A DNA stretch of 64,000 bases. Origin: WTFY01 sp965205275. GTDB taxonomy: Bacteria; Pseudomonadota; Gammaproteobacteria; UBA4575. Below are positions 52,801 to 62,219 of the stretch, in pieces. The notes under the pieces were generated by a model. The model did no database searches and had not been told where the DNA came from. It was given only the letters and a program-made list of their open reading frames with translations. Positions within the stretch are counted from its first letter, which is position 1; each line of letters starts with the position of its first letter. The stretch covers positions 868,001-932,000 of the forward strand of contig OZ242168.1 in the NCBI GenBank assembly GCA_965205275.1, in the 5' to 3' direction. The position numbers were made by a program, and so were the translations under genes.

Positions 52801-53307
52801 TTATACGGACTCCGATTTTAAAACGACACTACCACTACCTGTCGCAATTCCCAGTGCACCGGAGCGAACAAACTCATGGATGGCATCATCCGGAACAGAG
52901 TGTATGGCACGGTCCAGCTTCTCACCAATGCCTGTGATTTCAACCAGCACCGTATTGTCAGTGCGATCTACCACCTTGCCTCCATATTCATGGATCAGGA
53001 CATCCAAAGCAGATTGATAAGCTTTTGAACTGTATAGTTTTAATAAGGCAATTTCCCGCTCAATGTGCTCATCCGCTGTCAAATCAAGTACTTTGACAAC
53101 ATCAACCAGCTTATTAAGCTGCTTTTCAATCTGTTCGATGACTTCGTCGCTTCCATCTGTAACCACCGTAATACGGGAAATCGCTGCATCATTGGTAGGT
53201 GCCACAGTCAGAGATTCAATATTGTAACCACGTGCCGAAAATAACCCCGAGACTCTTGACAGGGCACCTGCCTCATTTTCCAGCAATATTGAAATAATAT
53301 GTCGCAT
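52801..53307 (-). CDS. ilvH: Acetolactate synthase small subunit IlvH
   Basis: A 168-residue regulatory subunit with an ACT domain: MRHIISILLENEAGALSRV, GLFSARGYNIESLTVAPT and LNKLVDVVKVLDLT. It gives valine feedback control to the large subunit. The C-terminal part has ALDVLIHEYGGKVVDRTDNT and IHEFVRSGALGIATGSG. The catalytic subunit gene ilvB, normally immediately upstream, is absent; a TusA-like gene on the same strand lies there instead, after 156 bp with no ilvB remnant. Confidence 0.95.
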   Translation of the reverse strand: MRHIISILLENEAGALSRVSGLFSARGYNIESLTVAPTNDAAISRITVVTDGSDEVIEQIEKQLNKLVDVVKVLDLTADEHIEREIALLKLYSSKAYQSALDVLIHEYGGKVVDRTDNTVLVEITGIGEKLDRAIHSVPDDAIHEFVRSGALGIATGSGSVVLKSESV

Positions 53308-53463
53308 GAGCAATATAAAAAGTCCGGATTTTTATCTGCAGAAACACATCCGTGAAGATCATTCATACCAGGCAGGCGTGAACGCACGCGCTCACCAACA
53401 CAAAATACAGTTAAGCAGGACTATCCGGTGGCGTTCAGGAAATCAATGCTTTCATTGCTGTAA

Positions 53464-53694
53464 TTACTTCTTTTTTATATGAAAATAAAACTTTCCGCCA
53501 TCTTCATTTGAATTCAGAAGCTCATTGCCCGTTTGCTTCGAAAAAGCCTCGAAGTCTTTCACTGAACCTGGATCAGTAGCAATAATGTGCAACACTTTAC
53601 CTGAATCCATACCAGATAAAGCCTTCTTTGCCCGTAAAATCGGAAGGGGGCAATTAAGTCCACAAGCATCTAATTCTTGGTCAAATTCGGCCAT
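53464..53694 (-). CDS. TusA-family sulfurtransferase-like protein
   Basis: A small protein of about 76 residues, MAEFDQELDACGLNCPLPIL, with the family Cys-Pro motif (CPLPILRAKKAL). DPGSVKDFEAFSKQTGNELL and a final KFYFHIKKK complete the fold. The motif Cys carries persulfide in TusA, where it serves tRNA thiolation, and in homologues that serve sulfur oxidation. The specific role here is not resolvable. It has its own promoter region (AT-rich, 53700-53870) shared with the divergent protease gene. Confidence 0.85.
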   Translation of the reverse strand: MAEFDQELDACGLNCPLPILRAKKALSGMDSGKVLHIIATDPGSVKDFEAFSKQTGNELLNSNEDGGKFYFHIKKK

Positions 53695-53870
53695 CAACAC
53701 AACTCCTTAAAAATTCATCACATAAAAGCCCGCAGTTCCAAGCAACCAGCGCCAAAACCACAAGACATATTATAATATCATAATACTTTAATAGTAGTGA
53801 TTGTAGTAAAGTTTTATCCACTTTTAAATTTTCGAACCGCTACAATGCTGTAAACGAGCCAGCATTACCC

Positions 53871-55349
53871 ATGTCAAAGCATACATTCAGCCCCTGCGTG
53901 TCCTGCACGCGGTTCACATATTTTGCGCACCTGTTACTCTGTCTAGTATTCACCACCCTGCCTCATATCTCACTGGCCCAGGGTGATTTGCCAAATATAG
54001 GGAGTCCTGCCAGTGCGGAACTGAGCCCTGCCAAGGAAGTTGAACTCGGTCGCATACTGATTACTGAAGTACGAAGACGGCTGCCCATCTCCAATGACCC
54101 TGAGCTTTCTCAATATGTGCATGCGCTTGGTACTCGCATTATTTCAGGTGGCCTGAATTCCAATTTTCCTTTTACATTTCTTCTAGTGCTCAACCCCAGT
54201 GTCAATGCCTTTGCGCTGCCCGGCGGCATTATAGCCATCCACAGCGGCCTGCTCACATTAGCCCAGGAGGAAAGTGAGTTAGCAAGTGTATTGGCACATG
54301 AAATTGCCCATGTGACACAACGCCATATCGCGCGTAATTTTGAAAATGCAAAATCCTTCAGCGTAATTTCAGCATTGACACTTCTGGGCGCCATACTTGC
54401 ATCCGTCTATAACATTGACCTTGGACAGGCGGCACTCATGACTTCCCAGGCAGGCATTCACCAGGCGAAGCTTGCCTATTCCCGCAGTTTTGAACAGGAA
54501 GCCGATCGCATCGGCATGCACCTTCTAGCCGGCGCAGGCATTGACCCGAACGGTATGCCGATTTTCTTTAAACGACTGCACAAACATACTCAATCAAATC
54601 GCGGACAGATACCTGAATTTCTAAGTTCCCATCCACTCACCCTGGATCGCATGAGTGAATCTGAAACGCGGGCCAGGCAATACAGTGGTCCATATACCTC
54701 AAACAGCCTCCACTTCGATTACGCCAGGGCACGCACCCTTGCAATCAGCAAAAACCCTATTGAACTCATTGACTACTATAGAGAAAAAAGCAAGTCGCCA
54801 AACGGACTTACCGATACCGAACACTACACCTATGCGCTTGCCCTAAGTCGTGGAGGCAGGCATAAGCAGGCATTCCAGCATCTGGAAAAAATAGAGGTCA
54901 ACCCAGACAATGAGCTGACAATCAAACTTGCCAGTGCCCAAATCAATATTGCAATGGGACAGACAGGCATCGCACGAGCATCATTGGAGTCCCTGGATAA
55001 AATATACCCCGGAAATTTACCGGTTACGTATTATCTGGCCACGAGCTTGATTAAAGAGGATCAGGCTCAGCTGGCTTTGGGGAAACTTGATCAGTTAAGC
55101 AGCATGTACCAGAAAAACCCTGCCATCGACAAACTGAAAGCCAAGGCAGCAAGCATAGCCGGGATGCCATGGCGCAGTCACGAGTCCCTAGGAGATTATT
55201 ATGCCGCACATGGACAATATGGAACCGCCATGGAGCAGATACAGTTGGCGCTGCGATCACCTGGCATCGACTCGAGTTCAAAAGCCCGTATCCAGGCCCG
55301 GAAAGCACAGTTGCGTGAGTCCAGACAGCGGCGCGAGGAATTCAAATGA
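53871..55349 (+). CDS. Periplasmic M48-family metalloprotease (BepA/YfgC-like)
   Basis: A 492-residue exported protease with TPR repeats that in related bacteria checks outer-membrane protein assembly. The signal peptide is FAHLLLCLVFTTLPHISLAQG. LVLNPSVNAFALPGGIIAIH precedes the zinc site SVLAHEIAHVTQRHIARN (HExxH) and SFEQEADRIGMHLLAGAGID (third ligand Glu). The C-terminal half (from about residue 300) is TPR-like with LALSRGGRHKQAFQHLEKI and LASAQINIAMGQTGIARASL. Divergent from the TusA-like gene. Confidence 0.92.
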   Translation: MSKHTFSPCVSCTRFTYFAHLLLCLVFTTLPHISLAQGDLPNIGSPASAELSPAKEVELGRILITEVRRRLPISNDPELSQYVHALGTRIISGGLNSNFPFTFLLVLNPSVNAFALPGGIIAIHSGLLTLAQEESELASVLAHEIAHVTQRHIARNFENAKSFSVISALTLLGAILASVYNIDLGQAALMTSQAGIHQAKLAYSRSFEQEADRIGMHLLAGAGIDPNGMPIFFKRLHKHTQSNRGQIPEFLSSHPLTLDRMSESETRARQYSGPYTSNSLHFDYARARTLAISKNPIELIDYYREKSKSPNGLTDTEHYTYALALSRGGRHKQAFQHLEKIEVNPDNELTIKLASAQINIAMGQTGIARASLESLDKIYPGNLPVTYYLATSLIKEDQAQLALGKLDQLSSMYQKNPAIDKLKAKAASIAGMPWRSHESLGDYYAAHGQYGTAMEQIQLALRSPGIDSSSKARIQARKAQLRESRQRREEFK

Positions 55350-55376
55350 TCATGGAACCCGCGGACAGGCGTTCTC

Positions 55377-55916
55377 TCAGACCAACTGCTTGATATTCAC
55401 AACGTTGGCATAGGCAAAAGCCAGTGCAGACATGGCAGTACAGTGTACGTCCTCAGCGGATACAGTTTTCCCCTGAAATTCGGCATCACACGTTGCACAA
55501 GCATCCTGTACGACGGTACATTTAAACCCGTAGTCTGAAGCCGCACATGTGGTTGCCTCGACACACATATGGCTCATGGCACCACAGATTACCAGGTCCA
55601 CAATCTCTTTTTGCCTTAACTGCTCAAGTAAATCCGTTTCACGAAAACTGTTCGGATAGTGCTTGTGTATGACCGTTTCGCTCGGTAACGGGCCCACACT
55701 GTCATGAATTTCAGCACCTTCTGTATCAGGCAGAAAAAAACCGGCACTGCTGCTAAGAAAAGTATGCTGAATATGAAAAGCAGGTAACCCCTGGTAACGA
55801 AACTTGTCCAGAAGTACCCTTGCATTTGTACTGGCACCGTCCATATTGACCAATTCCATATTCCCACCCAGGAAATAATCATTTTGTATATCGACAAGAA
55901 GCAGCGCCGGTTTCAT
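55377..55916 (-). CDS. Isochorismatase-family cysteine hydrolase
   Basis: A 179-residue hydrolase. The catalytic triad is visible: ALLLVDIQNDYFLGGNMEL (Asp), VIHKHYPNSFRETDL (Lys) and VICGAMSHMCVEATTCAASDYGF (Cys). This family includes nicotinamidases and ureido-compound hydrolases; the substrate cannot be read from sequence. It is last in the leftward run amiE-ATPase-VWA-acs and 65 bp after acs, so an amide or carbamoyl substrate would be in keeping (inference). Confidence 0.9.
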   Translation of the reverse strand: MKPALLLVDIQNDYFLGGNMELVNMDGASTNARVLLDKFRYQGLPAFHIQHTFLSSSAGFFLPDTEGAEIHDSVGPLPSETVIHKHYPNSFRETDLLEQLRQKEIVDLVICGAMSHMCVEATTCAASDYGFKCTVVQDACATCDAEFQGKTVSAEDVHCTAMSALAFAYANVVNIKQLV

Positions 55917-55981
55917 GATTACCCTGTTACATGAAAGCCGTTATGTCCAGCGAACTCCAGTTTGACATACAGCCTCCGGCG

Positions 55982-57919
55982 TTATGTATTTTTGCTATTT
56001 GCAATGAGGTTATCGACCACCGAGGGATCTGCTAAAGTAGACGTATCACCTAAACTATCAATCTCATTTTCAGCAATCTTTCTCAGTATACGACGCATGA
56101 TTTTGCCTGAGCGGGTTTTTGGCAAACCCGGGGCCCACTGAATAATATCCGGTTTTGCAAAAGCACCAATTTCCTTGCGTACCAACTGTACAAGCTCATC
56201 TTTCAGCTCGTCGCTTGCTGTGACATCCAGCATGGGTGTGACATAGGCATAAATACCCTGCCCCTTTATCTCGTGCGGATATCCAACCACTGCCGCTTCC
56301 GCTATAGCCGGATGAAGTACCAGGGCGCTCTCCACTTCTGCAGTGCCCAAACGGTGACCCGATATATTCAGAACATCATCGACACGACCAGTAATCCAGT
56401 AATATCCATCCGCATCACGCCTGCAACCATCGCCACTAAAATACTTGCCGGGACATTGTGAAAAGTACGTGTCGATAAAACGCTGATGATCACCGTACAC
56501 ACTGCGCATTTGGCCAGGCCATGGATGTTTCATGACTAAATTACCCTGACATTCTCCTTCAAGCTCCTTACCATTTTCATCGACAATCGCAGGTTGTATA
56601 CCAAAAAAAGGTTTGCTGGCAGAACCTGGCTTTAAATCCGTTGCCCCGGGTAGTGGTGTAATTAAATGTCCACCTGTCTCCGTTTGCCACCACGTATCAA
56701 TTACCGGACACCGGCTATCCCCTACAACATGGTAATACCACTCCCATGCCTCAGGATTAATCGGCTCACCGACTGTAGCTAATAAACGCAGACTTTTCCG
56801 GCTGGTTTTTTTAACCAGGCTATCGCCCAAACTCATTAATGCACGTATCGCGGTAGGCGCAGTGTAAAGACTTGCAACATTATGCTTATCACACACTTGC
56901 CAAAAACGACTGCCATCCGGGTAGTTTGGTACGCCTTCAAACATCAAGCTGATCGCGCCGTTACATAATGGCCCATAAATTATATAGGTATGCCCTGTCA
57001 CCCAACCCACATCTGCGGTACACCAAAACACCTCTCCATCGCGGTAATCAAAAACATACTTATGTGTGATGGCAGCATGCAAAAGGTAACCGCCTGTAGT
57101 GTGTAACACGCCTTTGGGCTTACCCGTTGAGCCAGATGTATATAAAATGAATAACGGATCTTCAGCATCCATAGGTTCTGCAGGACAATCATCACTCGCA
57201 GACTGCATCTCCTGGTGATACCAGCAATCGCGTGCTGCATCCCAGTTAATATCTCCACCCGTCCGTTTAATGACAACAACAGTACTTACATTGGGGCATT
57301 CTTGTAGTGCAGTATCAGTACTGGTTTTTAACGGAACTTTCTTACCGCCACGTACGCCTTCATCTGCAGTAATAACAGTCCGGCAATCTGAATCAAGAAT
57401 ACGGTCACGCAACGAGTCCGGCGAAAATCCGCCAAATACAACCGAATGCACCGCACCAATTCGCGCGCAGGCAAGCATGGCAAATGCAGCCTCTGGAACC
57501 ATCGGCATGTAAATGCATACACGATCGCCTTTCCTGACACCATGCGATTTTAAAACATTGGAAAATTTACAGACTTCTTTATGCAGTTCCCTATATGTGA
57601 TGTGTTTATCATCTTGCGGGGCATCTCCTTCCCAGATAATTGCAGTTTGATCACCCCGACTTTCCAAATGACGATCGATGCAATTATAGGCAACGTTTAA
57701 GCTGGCTCCTTCAAACCAGCGAATATGACCTTTTCGATAATCCCAATCCAGCACCCGATCCCATTTCTTGTACCAAGTAACAAACTCTTCCGCCTGGTCC
57801 GCCCAAAAACCAGCAGGATCTTCAATAGACTGCTGATACATCGAATCGTATTTGGCTTTGTCAATATGGGAAACAGCTGCTACTGAGCTGGGCACTGGAT
57901 AGATTTTATTCTCAGACAT
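55982..57919 (-). CDS. acs: Acetyl-CoA synthetase Acs
   Basis: A 645-residue AMP-forming enzyme, acetate to acetyl-CoA. The P-loop-like FILYTSGSTGKPKGVLHTTG is near residue 262; CTADVGWVTGHTYIIYGPL, DTWWQTETGGHLITPLPG, YYWITGRVDDVLNISGHRLG and the C-terminal LPKTRSGKIMRRILRKI with the acylatable Lys are all in place. It lies 47 bp downstream of the VWA gene. In this position it would use acetate released from acetamide by the amidase encoded three genes upstream. Confidence 0.97.
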   Translation of the reverse strand: MSENKIYPVPSSVAAVSHIDKAKYDSMYQQSIEDPAGFWADQAEEFVTWYKKWDRVLDWDYRKGHIRWFEGASLNVAYNCIDRHLESRGDQTAIIWEGDAPQDDKHITYRELHKEVCKFSNVLKSHGVRKGDRVCIYMPMVPEAAFAMLACARIGAVHSVVFGGFSPDSLRDRILDSDCRTVITADEGVRGGKKVPLKTSTDTALQECPNVSTVVVIKRTGGDINWDAARDCWYHQEMQSASDDCPAEPMDAEDPLFILYTSGSTGKPKGVLHTTGGYLLHAAITHKYVFDYRDGEVFWCTADVGWVTGHTYIIYGPLCNGAISLMFEGVPNYPDGSRFWQVCDKHNVASLYTAPTAIRALMSLGDSLVKKTSRKSLRLLATVGEPINPEAWEWYYHVVGDSRCPVIDTWWQTETGGHLITPLPGATDLKPGSASKPFFGIQPAIVDENGKELEGECQGNLVMKHPWPGQMRSVYGDHQRFIDTYFSQCPGKYFSGDGCRRDADGYYWITGRVDDVLNISGHRLGTAEVESALVLHPAIAEAAVVGYPHEIKGQGIYAYVTPMLDVTASDELKDELVQLVRKEIGAFAKPDIIQWAPGLPKTRSGKIMRRILRKIAENEIDSLGDTSTLADPSVVDNLIANSKNT

Positions 57920-57966
57920 AGCGTCTCTCTCCGTATTTATTTTATATTCTGGTAATACTTCTTATA

Positions 57967-60270
57967 TTACGCTGTTAATCGGAAATAAAGCATTGGCATG
58001 TGTTCAGGCAAACGCTCTAACCTGTCAATTACTGCTACATTCTTTCTACCGAATATTTTGTGCAAATAACTATCGCCACTTCCATCAAGTCCAACGCAGA
58101 ATGTATCAATACCTAGTCGCGAAATTGACTGCACTACTTTTCGCGCATCTTCAACCAAATATTGCTGATCTTCTACATCTATATCTGAAGGCTCGCCATC
58201 TGAAACAACAAGCAACAGTCTCCGGTGTGTGCGCTGAGCGATCAAATCTTTGGTTGCATGCCTCATTGCAGTACCTATTCGTGTAGAAAGCTTTCCATGC
58301 AAGCCTGCCAGATATGCACGCGCAGAAGAATCATAAGGAGAGTCAAAGTTTTTAATTCGATAATAATGAACGTCCTCCTTGCCATCCGAGCAAAATGCAG
58401 CAATCGCAAAAGGATCGCCTAGCTCAGACATTGCATATGCTAGTAAACCCGTTGCCTGAAGCTCAAGTTCCAATACCGACGTCTTTGCTGTTTGCACCTT
58501 GTCATTGGTTGAATTAGAAATATCCAACAATACTAATACTGAAAGATCACGATGTTTACGCTCTGTAGTACTATAAATTCTAGGGTCAGGTGTTTCTCCC
58601 ATCCTTCTGCTTATCACTGCATTGATACAAGCATCCAGATCGAGAGATTCTCCGACACTCTGGTGATGCAGCCGTTCTGGTAAACTTACTTTTGCTGATT
58701 GTATTAAGTTTGTTATTCGATTAACAAGATTATTGTGCCGCTCCAAAATTCGGTCTATTTTGTAAGCATCCCCAAAATCCGGGAAGTACTCTACCGCGCA
58801 GGTCCAATTAGGCCGCTCTGCGCCAGTCAGGTAATCATATTCAGGGTAACGAACAGCCACTTCAGATTCTCTGTGTTCAGAATTTGAACTTTCTCTTGCA
58901 GAATATTGTTGTTCATCTTGATCATCACTTTCCTCGCTATCTTGATCGCTTGAAGAATCGTCCCTGCTTTCCTGTTGATCGGTACGCATGGCTTCGATGA
59001 AGATTCCGTCATTTCCTTCTTCTTGACCTTGATGGTCACCAAAATCCCATAAGCCCATGTTATCGTCACGATAGGGTGGTTCTACAACATACGTTTTTGC
59101 GTTGAACTGCGCGCGCAACTGCCCTAAGTCGTTACCTAAAAGTATCCCGATCTTTCGACACATGGCGGGATCAGTCATATCATTTTGCGCATCAAAAAAC
59201 ATATCCCGACCTTTTTGTACCCAGCCATCCCTATCCTTATATTCTGAATCAATCAATGCACGAGCAAGCCGAGTCAGCAACAATGGAACCAGCTTTGGGC
59301 CACTCGATTTAGCAACATGAAAGGGCAACCACAACTCTCGCAAACCTGGAAAGGCCTGTATAGCCAAATTTTCTACTCGAGCATCTTCAAGCAGTGACAC
59401 CAATGCGACCTGTATTGGCTTGAGTTCTCCTAATGAAAACTTCTTGGTTGAATACATCAAGTGCGCACCTGCATGGGCAAGCCCCGCTCGAAATATATTT
59501 TCTGCCTGCTCATTATGAAATCCTGGAAATACTTCGGGCATCTGTACAACGCCGTTGGTGATCGAGATTCGCCGTAGCGACAGCGGGGACGTTGAAGCCG
59601 ACAGGTCACGTATGGGTGGGCGTAAATTCCATAGTGAAATTAAATAGAGCTTTAATCGTCGGTCCAGACTGGTAAAAACGATATCACCGGATTCATGCAG
59701 AAACCATTTTTCCGATTCAGGGTCTGTAAATGAGAAATATTTGATTTGGCGCAATGTATCATCACCGGTCGAACGCAGGCCTGCCAGCACCCATGATCTG
59801 AATTGATCCGGCGTTAATGCAGAAACAATTTTTTGCGTACGCTCCAGCACCGCAAGGGAAGACTCCGGAGCATGATGAATCAACTCTTCGATAGTAGTTA
59901 CCCAGGAAGAGAATGCATGGGAAGATTTCAGTTCACCTGCTGCAACTACTGCAGCTTTTGGTAATAACTCCGCTGCGGCACGATTTACTTTTATAGCGGC
60001 AAGCGAAACAGATGACGCTAGATTAATTGCAGCTTCAGGATTCAATATATGTACAAGTTCAGGTGAATGACGGGCATAGGACAGGGGTATCAATGCGCCA
60101 TAACCGGCATGCGCGAGTTTATTGCATGCGCGTTCCCAAAGAGCTTGATACTGGTTTGGGAAAAGAGCCTGGCCTTTATCAATTAGATACACTAGCCTTT
60201 CGTCAGGATTACCAGGCTCTTGACTTTGTGGCTGGACTACGTATTTTCCTCGCGTCACGGACGCAACCAA
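57967..60270 (-). CDS. CbbO/NorD-like VWA-domain protein
   Basis: A 767-residue protein, helical in its N-terminal half, followed by an acidic linker (around residues 425-465, SSSDQDSEESDDQDEQQYSA), then a von Willebrand A domain with the MIDAS motif LVLLDISNSTND near residue 585 and a final VFCVG-type strand (DTFCVGLDGSGD). Such proteins pair with MoxR/CbbQ ATPases to remodel a target enzyme, for example Rubisco or nitric oxide reductase. The partner ATPase is encoded 8 bp upstream. Here the flanking genes encode an amidase and Acs; no Rubisco or nor gene is in the window, so the target may be the amidase or something encoded elsewhere. Confidence 0.85.
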   Translation of the reverse strand: MVASVTRGKYVVQPQSQEPGNPDERLVYLIDKGQALFPNQYQALWERACNKLAHAGYGALIPLSYARHSPELVHILNPEAAINLASSVSLAAIKVNRAAAELLPKAAVVAAGELKSSHAFSSWVTTIEELIHHAPESSLAVLERTQKIVSALTPDQFRSWVLAGLRSTGDDTLRQIKYFSFTDPESEKWFLHESGDIVFTSLDRRLKLYLISLWNLRPPIRDLSASTSPLSLRRISITNGVVQMPEVFPGFHNEQAENIFRAGLAHAGAHLMYSTKKFSLGELKPIQVALVSLLEDARVENLAIQAFPGLRELWLPFHVAKSSGPKLVPLLLTRLARALIDSEYKDRDGWVQKGRDMFFDAQNDMTDPAMCRKIGILLGNDLGQLRAQFNAKTYVVEPPYRDDNMGLWDFGDHQGQEEGNDGIFIEAMRTDQQESRDDSSSDQDSEESDDQDEQQYSARESSNSEHRESEVAVRYPEYDYLTGAERPNWTCAVEYFPDFGDAYKIDRILERHNNLVNRITNLIQSAKVSLPERLHHQSVGESLDLDACINAVISRRMGETPDPRIYSTTERKHRDLSVLVLLDISNSTNDKVQTAKTSVLELELQATGLLAYAMSELGDPFAIAAFCSDGKEDVHYYRIKNFDSPYDSSARAYLAGLHGKLSTRIGTAMRHATKDLIAQRTHRRLLLVVSDGEPSDIDVEDQQYLVEDARKVVQSISRLGIDTFCVGLDGSGDSYLHKIFGRKNVAVIDRLERLPEHMPMLYFRLTA

Positions 60271-60278
60271 AACTCACC

Positions 60279-61076
60279 TCATGCGCAGGCAGTGATCGCT
60301 GAACTCAACGCATTACGAATATCATGATCATCCGTAATGGGTAAAACCAGGGCGACTTCACACGCTTCTGCTAGCGAGACACCCTGTACCATTAATTGAG
60401 CAGCGTATATTAACATTCGTGTAGATGCCCCCTCATCCAGACCATGCCCTTTCAAGTTTCTGGAGCGTTCTGATATGTATACGAGTTTGGCAGCTATTTT
60501 ATTATCAACACCGGATTCATGTGCAATTATTTTCGCTTCATCTTCAGGTTTGGGATAACCAAAATCAATGGCCCCAAATCTTTGTTTTGTTGATTCTTTT
60601 AAATCCTTTAATACACTTTGATAACCAGGGTTATAGGAAATGACCATCTGAAAATCCTGGTGCGCTTTTACAACTTCATTTTTCTTTTCTAAGGAAAGTA
60701 TGCGCCGGTCATCCGTTAATGAATGAATAACAACACTAGTATCCTGTCTGGCTTCAACAATTTCATCCAGATAACAAATTGCACCATAGCGAACGGCTAT
60801 AGTCAAAGGACCGTCATGCCAAATTGTTCCCTCTGCATCAAGCAAATAACGACCTACAAGATCTGAAGCAGTCATATCTTCATGGCAAGATACCGTAATC
60901 AATGGTTTTTTAAGCTTCCAGGCTATATATTCTACAAAACGAGTTTTGCCACAGCCTGTTGGACCCTTCAGCATCATCGGCATGCGATTGGCGTACGCAG
61001 CCTCAAACAGTTGAATCTCATTATGCGTCGGAGAGTAATACGGCTCTTGGGAAATTGAATAGCTATCAAGACTCAT
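60279..61076 (-). CDS. MoxR-type AAA+ ATPase (CbbQ/NirQ/NorQ family)
   Basis: A 265-residue AAA+ protein. Walker A is MMLKGPTGCGKTRFVEYIA near residue 40, Walker B GAICYLDEIVEARQDT near residue 100, sensor DFQMVISYNPGYQ, and the C-terminal CbbQ-type domain LDEGASTRMLIYAAQLMVQG. It should form hexamers with the VWA protein encoded next. A similar ATPase (AmiB) accompanies aliphatic amidase in Pseudomonas, and the position here, 108 bp downstream of amiE, agrees with that. Confidence 0.93.
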   Translation of the reverse strand: MSLDSYSISQEPYYSPTHNEIQLFEAAYANRMPMMLKGPTGCGKTRFVEYIAWKLKKPLITVSCHEDMTASDLVGRYLLDAEGTIWHDGPLTIAVRYGAICYLDEIVEARQDTSVVIHSLTDDRRILSLEKKNEVVKAHQDFQMVISYNPGYQSVLKDLKESTKQRFGAIDFGYPKPEDEAKIIAHESGVDNKIAAKLVYISERSRNLKGHGLDEGASTRMLIYAAQLMVQGVSLAEACEVALVLPITDDHDIRNALSSAITACA

Positions 61077-61184
61077 TTTCTTAGCAGTTTACAATGTAAA
61101 GCTCATCGCAAAATGTAACCTCTATCAATAGAAAAGCAAGGCGAAGACATAAAAAATGCCTCCGCCTTTATTTCAACGGCAGAA

Positions 61185-62219
61185 TTAACGATGCGTTTTA
61201 GGGTTGGGAATACCCTCAATTTCACATTCTTCTGTTCCAACCGTGGTTCTGGTGATTGATTCCACCATTTCACGTGCCGCATCGGGGTCAGTTACCCACT
61301 TCTTATAGAAGTCATAAGGGCATTCAGCAGCTCCCTTGTCCCCGTCTCCTGAATTGATCATACCCGTGTATCCACGATGCAAGAGCTTGAACAAATGATT
61401 TTGTGACTGCTGATTCTTACGTGCGTCACGAATAAGGGATGTCGATAGATTTGCATATTGGACACCCATCTCCTCTTCCGCACACGCACCTAAAGTACGA
61501 CCGTCGAACCCAATGATGGACGAATAGCCAAAGTATGAGTATACCCCGTCAAAACCCGTAGCATTTGCGACAGCTACGTAGCAATTGTTCATCCATGCCA
61601 TTGCTTTTGCCACCATAACTTGCTGCTCTTTTGATGGGTACATATAACCCTGACAACGAACAATGAGTTCAGCACCTTTCATTGCACAGTCACGCCAGAT
61701 CTCAGGATAATTCCCATCATCACAAATGATTAAACTAATTTTCAATCCTTTTGGACCATCTGAAACATAGGTGCAATTACCCGGATACCAACCCTCGATT
61801 GGCACCCATGGCATGATCTTGCGGTACTTTTGCACAATTTCACCCTGATCATTCATGAGTATCAGTGTGTTATAAGGCGCTTTATTAGGATGTTCCTCAT
61901 GCCGTTCACCTGTAAGTGAAAACACGCCCCAAACTTTTGAATTGCGGCATGCTTCTGCAAAAATCTCGGTTTCTTCGCCTGGGCAACTTGATGCTGTTTC
62001 ATACATCTCTTTCTCGTCATACATGATCCCGTGCGTGCTGTACTCTGGGAAAATGACAAGATCCATTCCAGGTAACCCAACTTTCATACCTTCAATCATG
62101 CTTGCAATATTGCGCGCATTGTCAAGGACCTCTGATTTAGTATGCATACGAGGCATTTTGTAATTTACTACAGCAACACCTGCTGTATCTTTACTACTTG
62201 ATATATCACCGTGATACAT
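61185..62219 (-). CDS. amiE: Aliphatic amidase AmiE
   Basis: A 344-residue nitrilase-superfamily amidase that hydrolyses short aliphatic amides such as acetamide to the acid and ammonia. MYHGDISSSKDTAGVAVVNY is the canonical N-terminus. The catalytic triad is seen in LVIFPEYSTHGIMYD (Glu), VQKYRKIMPWVPIEGWYPG (Lys) and LIICDDGNYPEIWRDCAMKG (Cys). ECPYDFYKKWVTDP is near the C-terminus. A strong ribosome site (TAGGAGGG) precedes the ATG. It is first in the leftward operon; the formamidase paralogue AmiF is less likely because the N-terminal HGDISSS and the MKGAELIVRCQGYMYP region follow AmiE. Confidence 0.93.
   Translation of the reverse strand: MYHGDISSSKDTAGVAVVNYKMPRMHTKSEVLDNARNIASMIEGMKVGLPGMDLVIFPEYSTHGIMYDEKEMYETASSCPGEETEIFAEACRNSKVWGVFSLTGERHEEHPNKAPYNTLILMNDQGEIVQKYRKIMPWVPIEGWYPGNCTYVSDGPKGLKISLIICDDGNYPEIWRDCAMKGAELIVRCQGYMYPSKEQQVMVAKAMAWMNNCYVAVANATGFDGVYSYFGYSSIIGFDGRTLGACAEEEMGVQYANLSTSLIRDARKNQQSQNHLFKLLHRGYTGMINSGDGDKGAAECPYDFYKKWVTDPDAAREMVESITRTTVGTEECEIEGIPNPKTHR

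Noticed and set aside
57967..61076. Rubisco activase pair CbbQ-CbbO as a firm functional call
   Set aside because: Family membership is sound, but no Rubisco gene is present and the flanking genes are amiE and acs, so I name the family and leave the client open.
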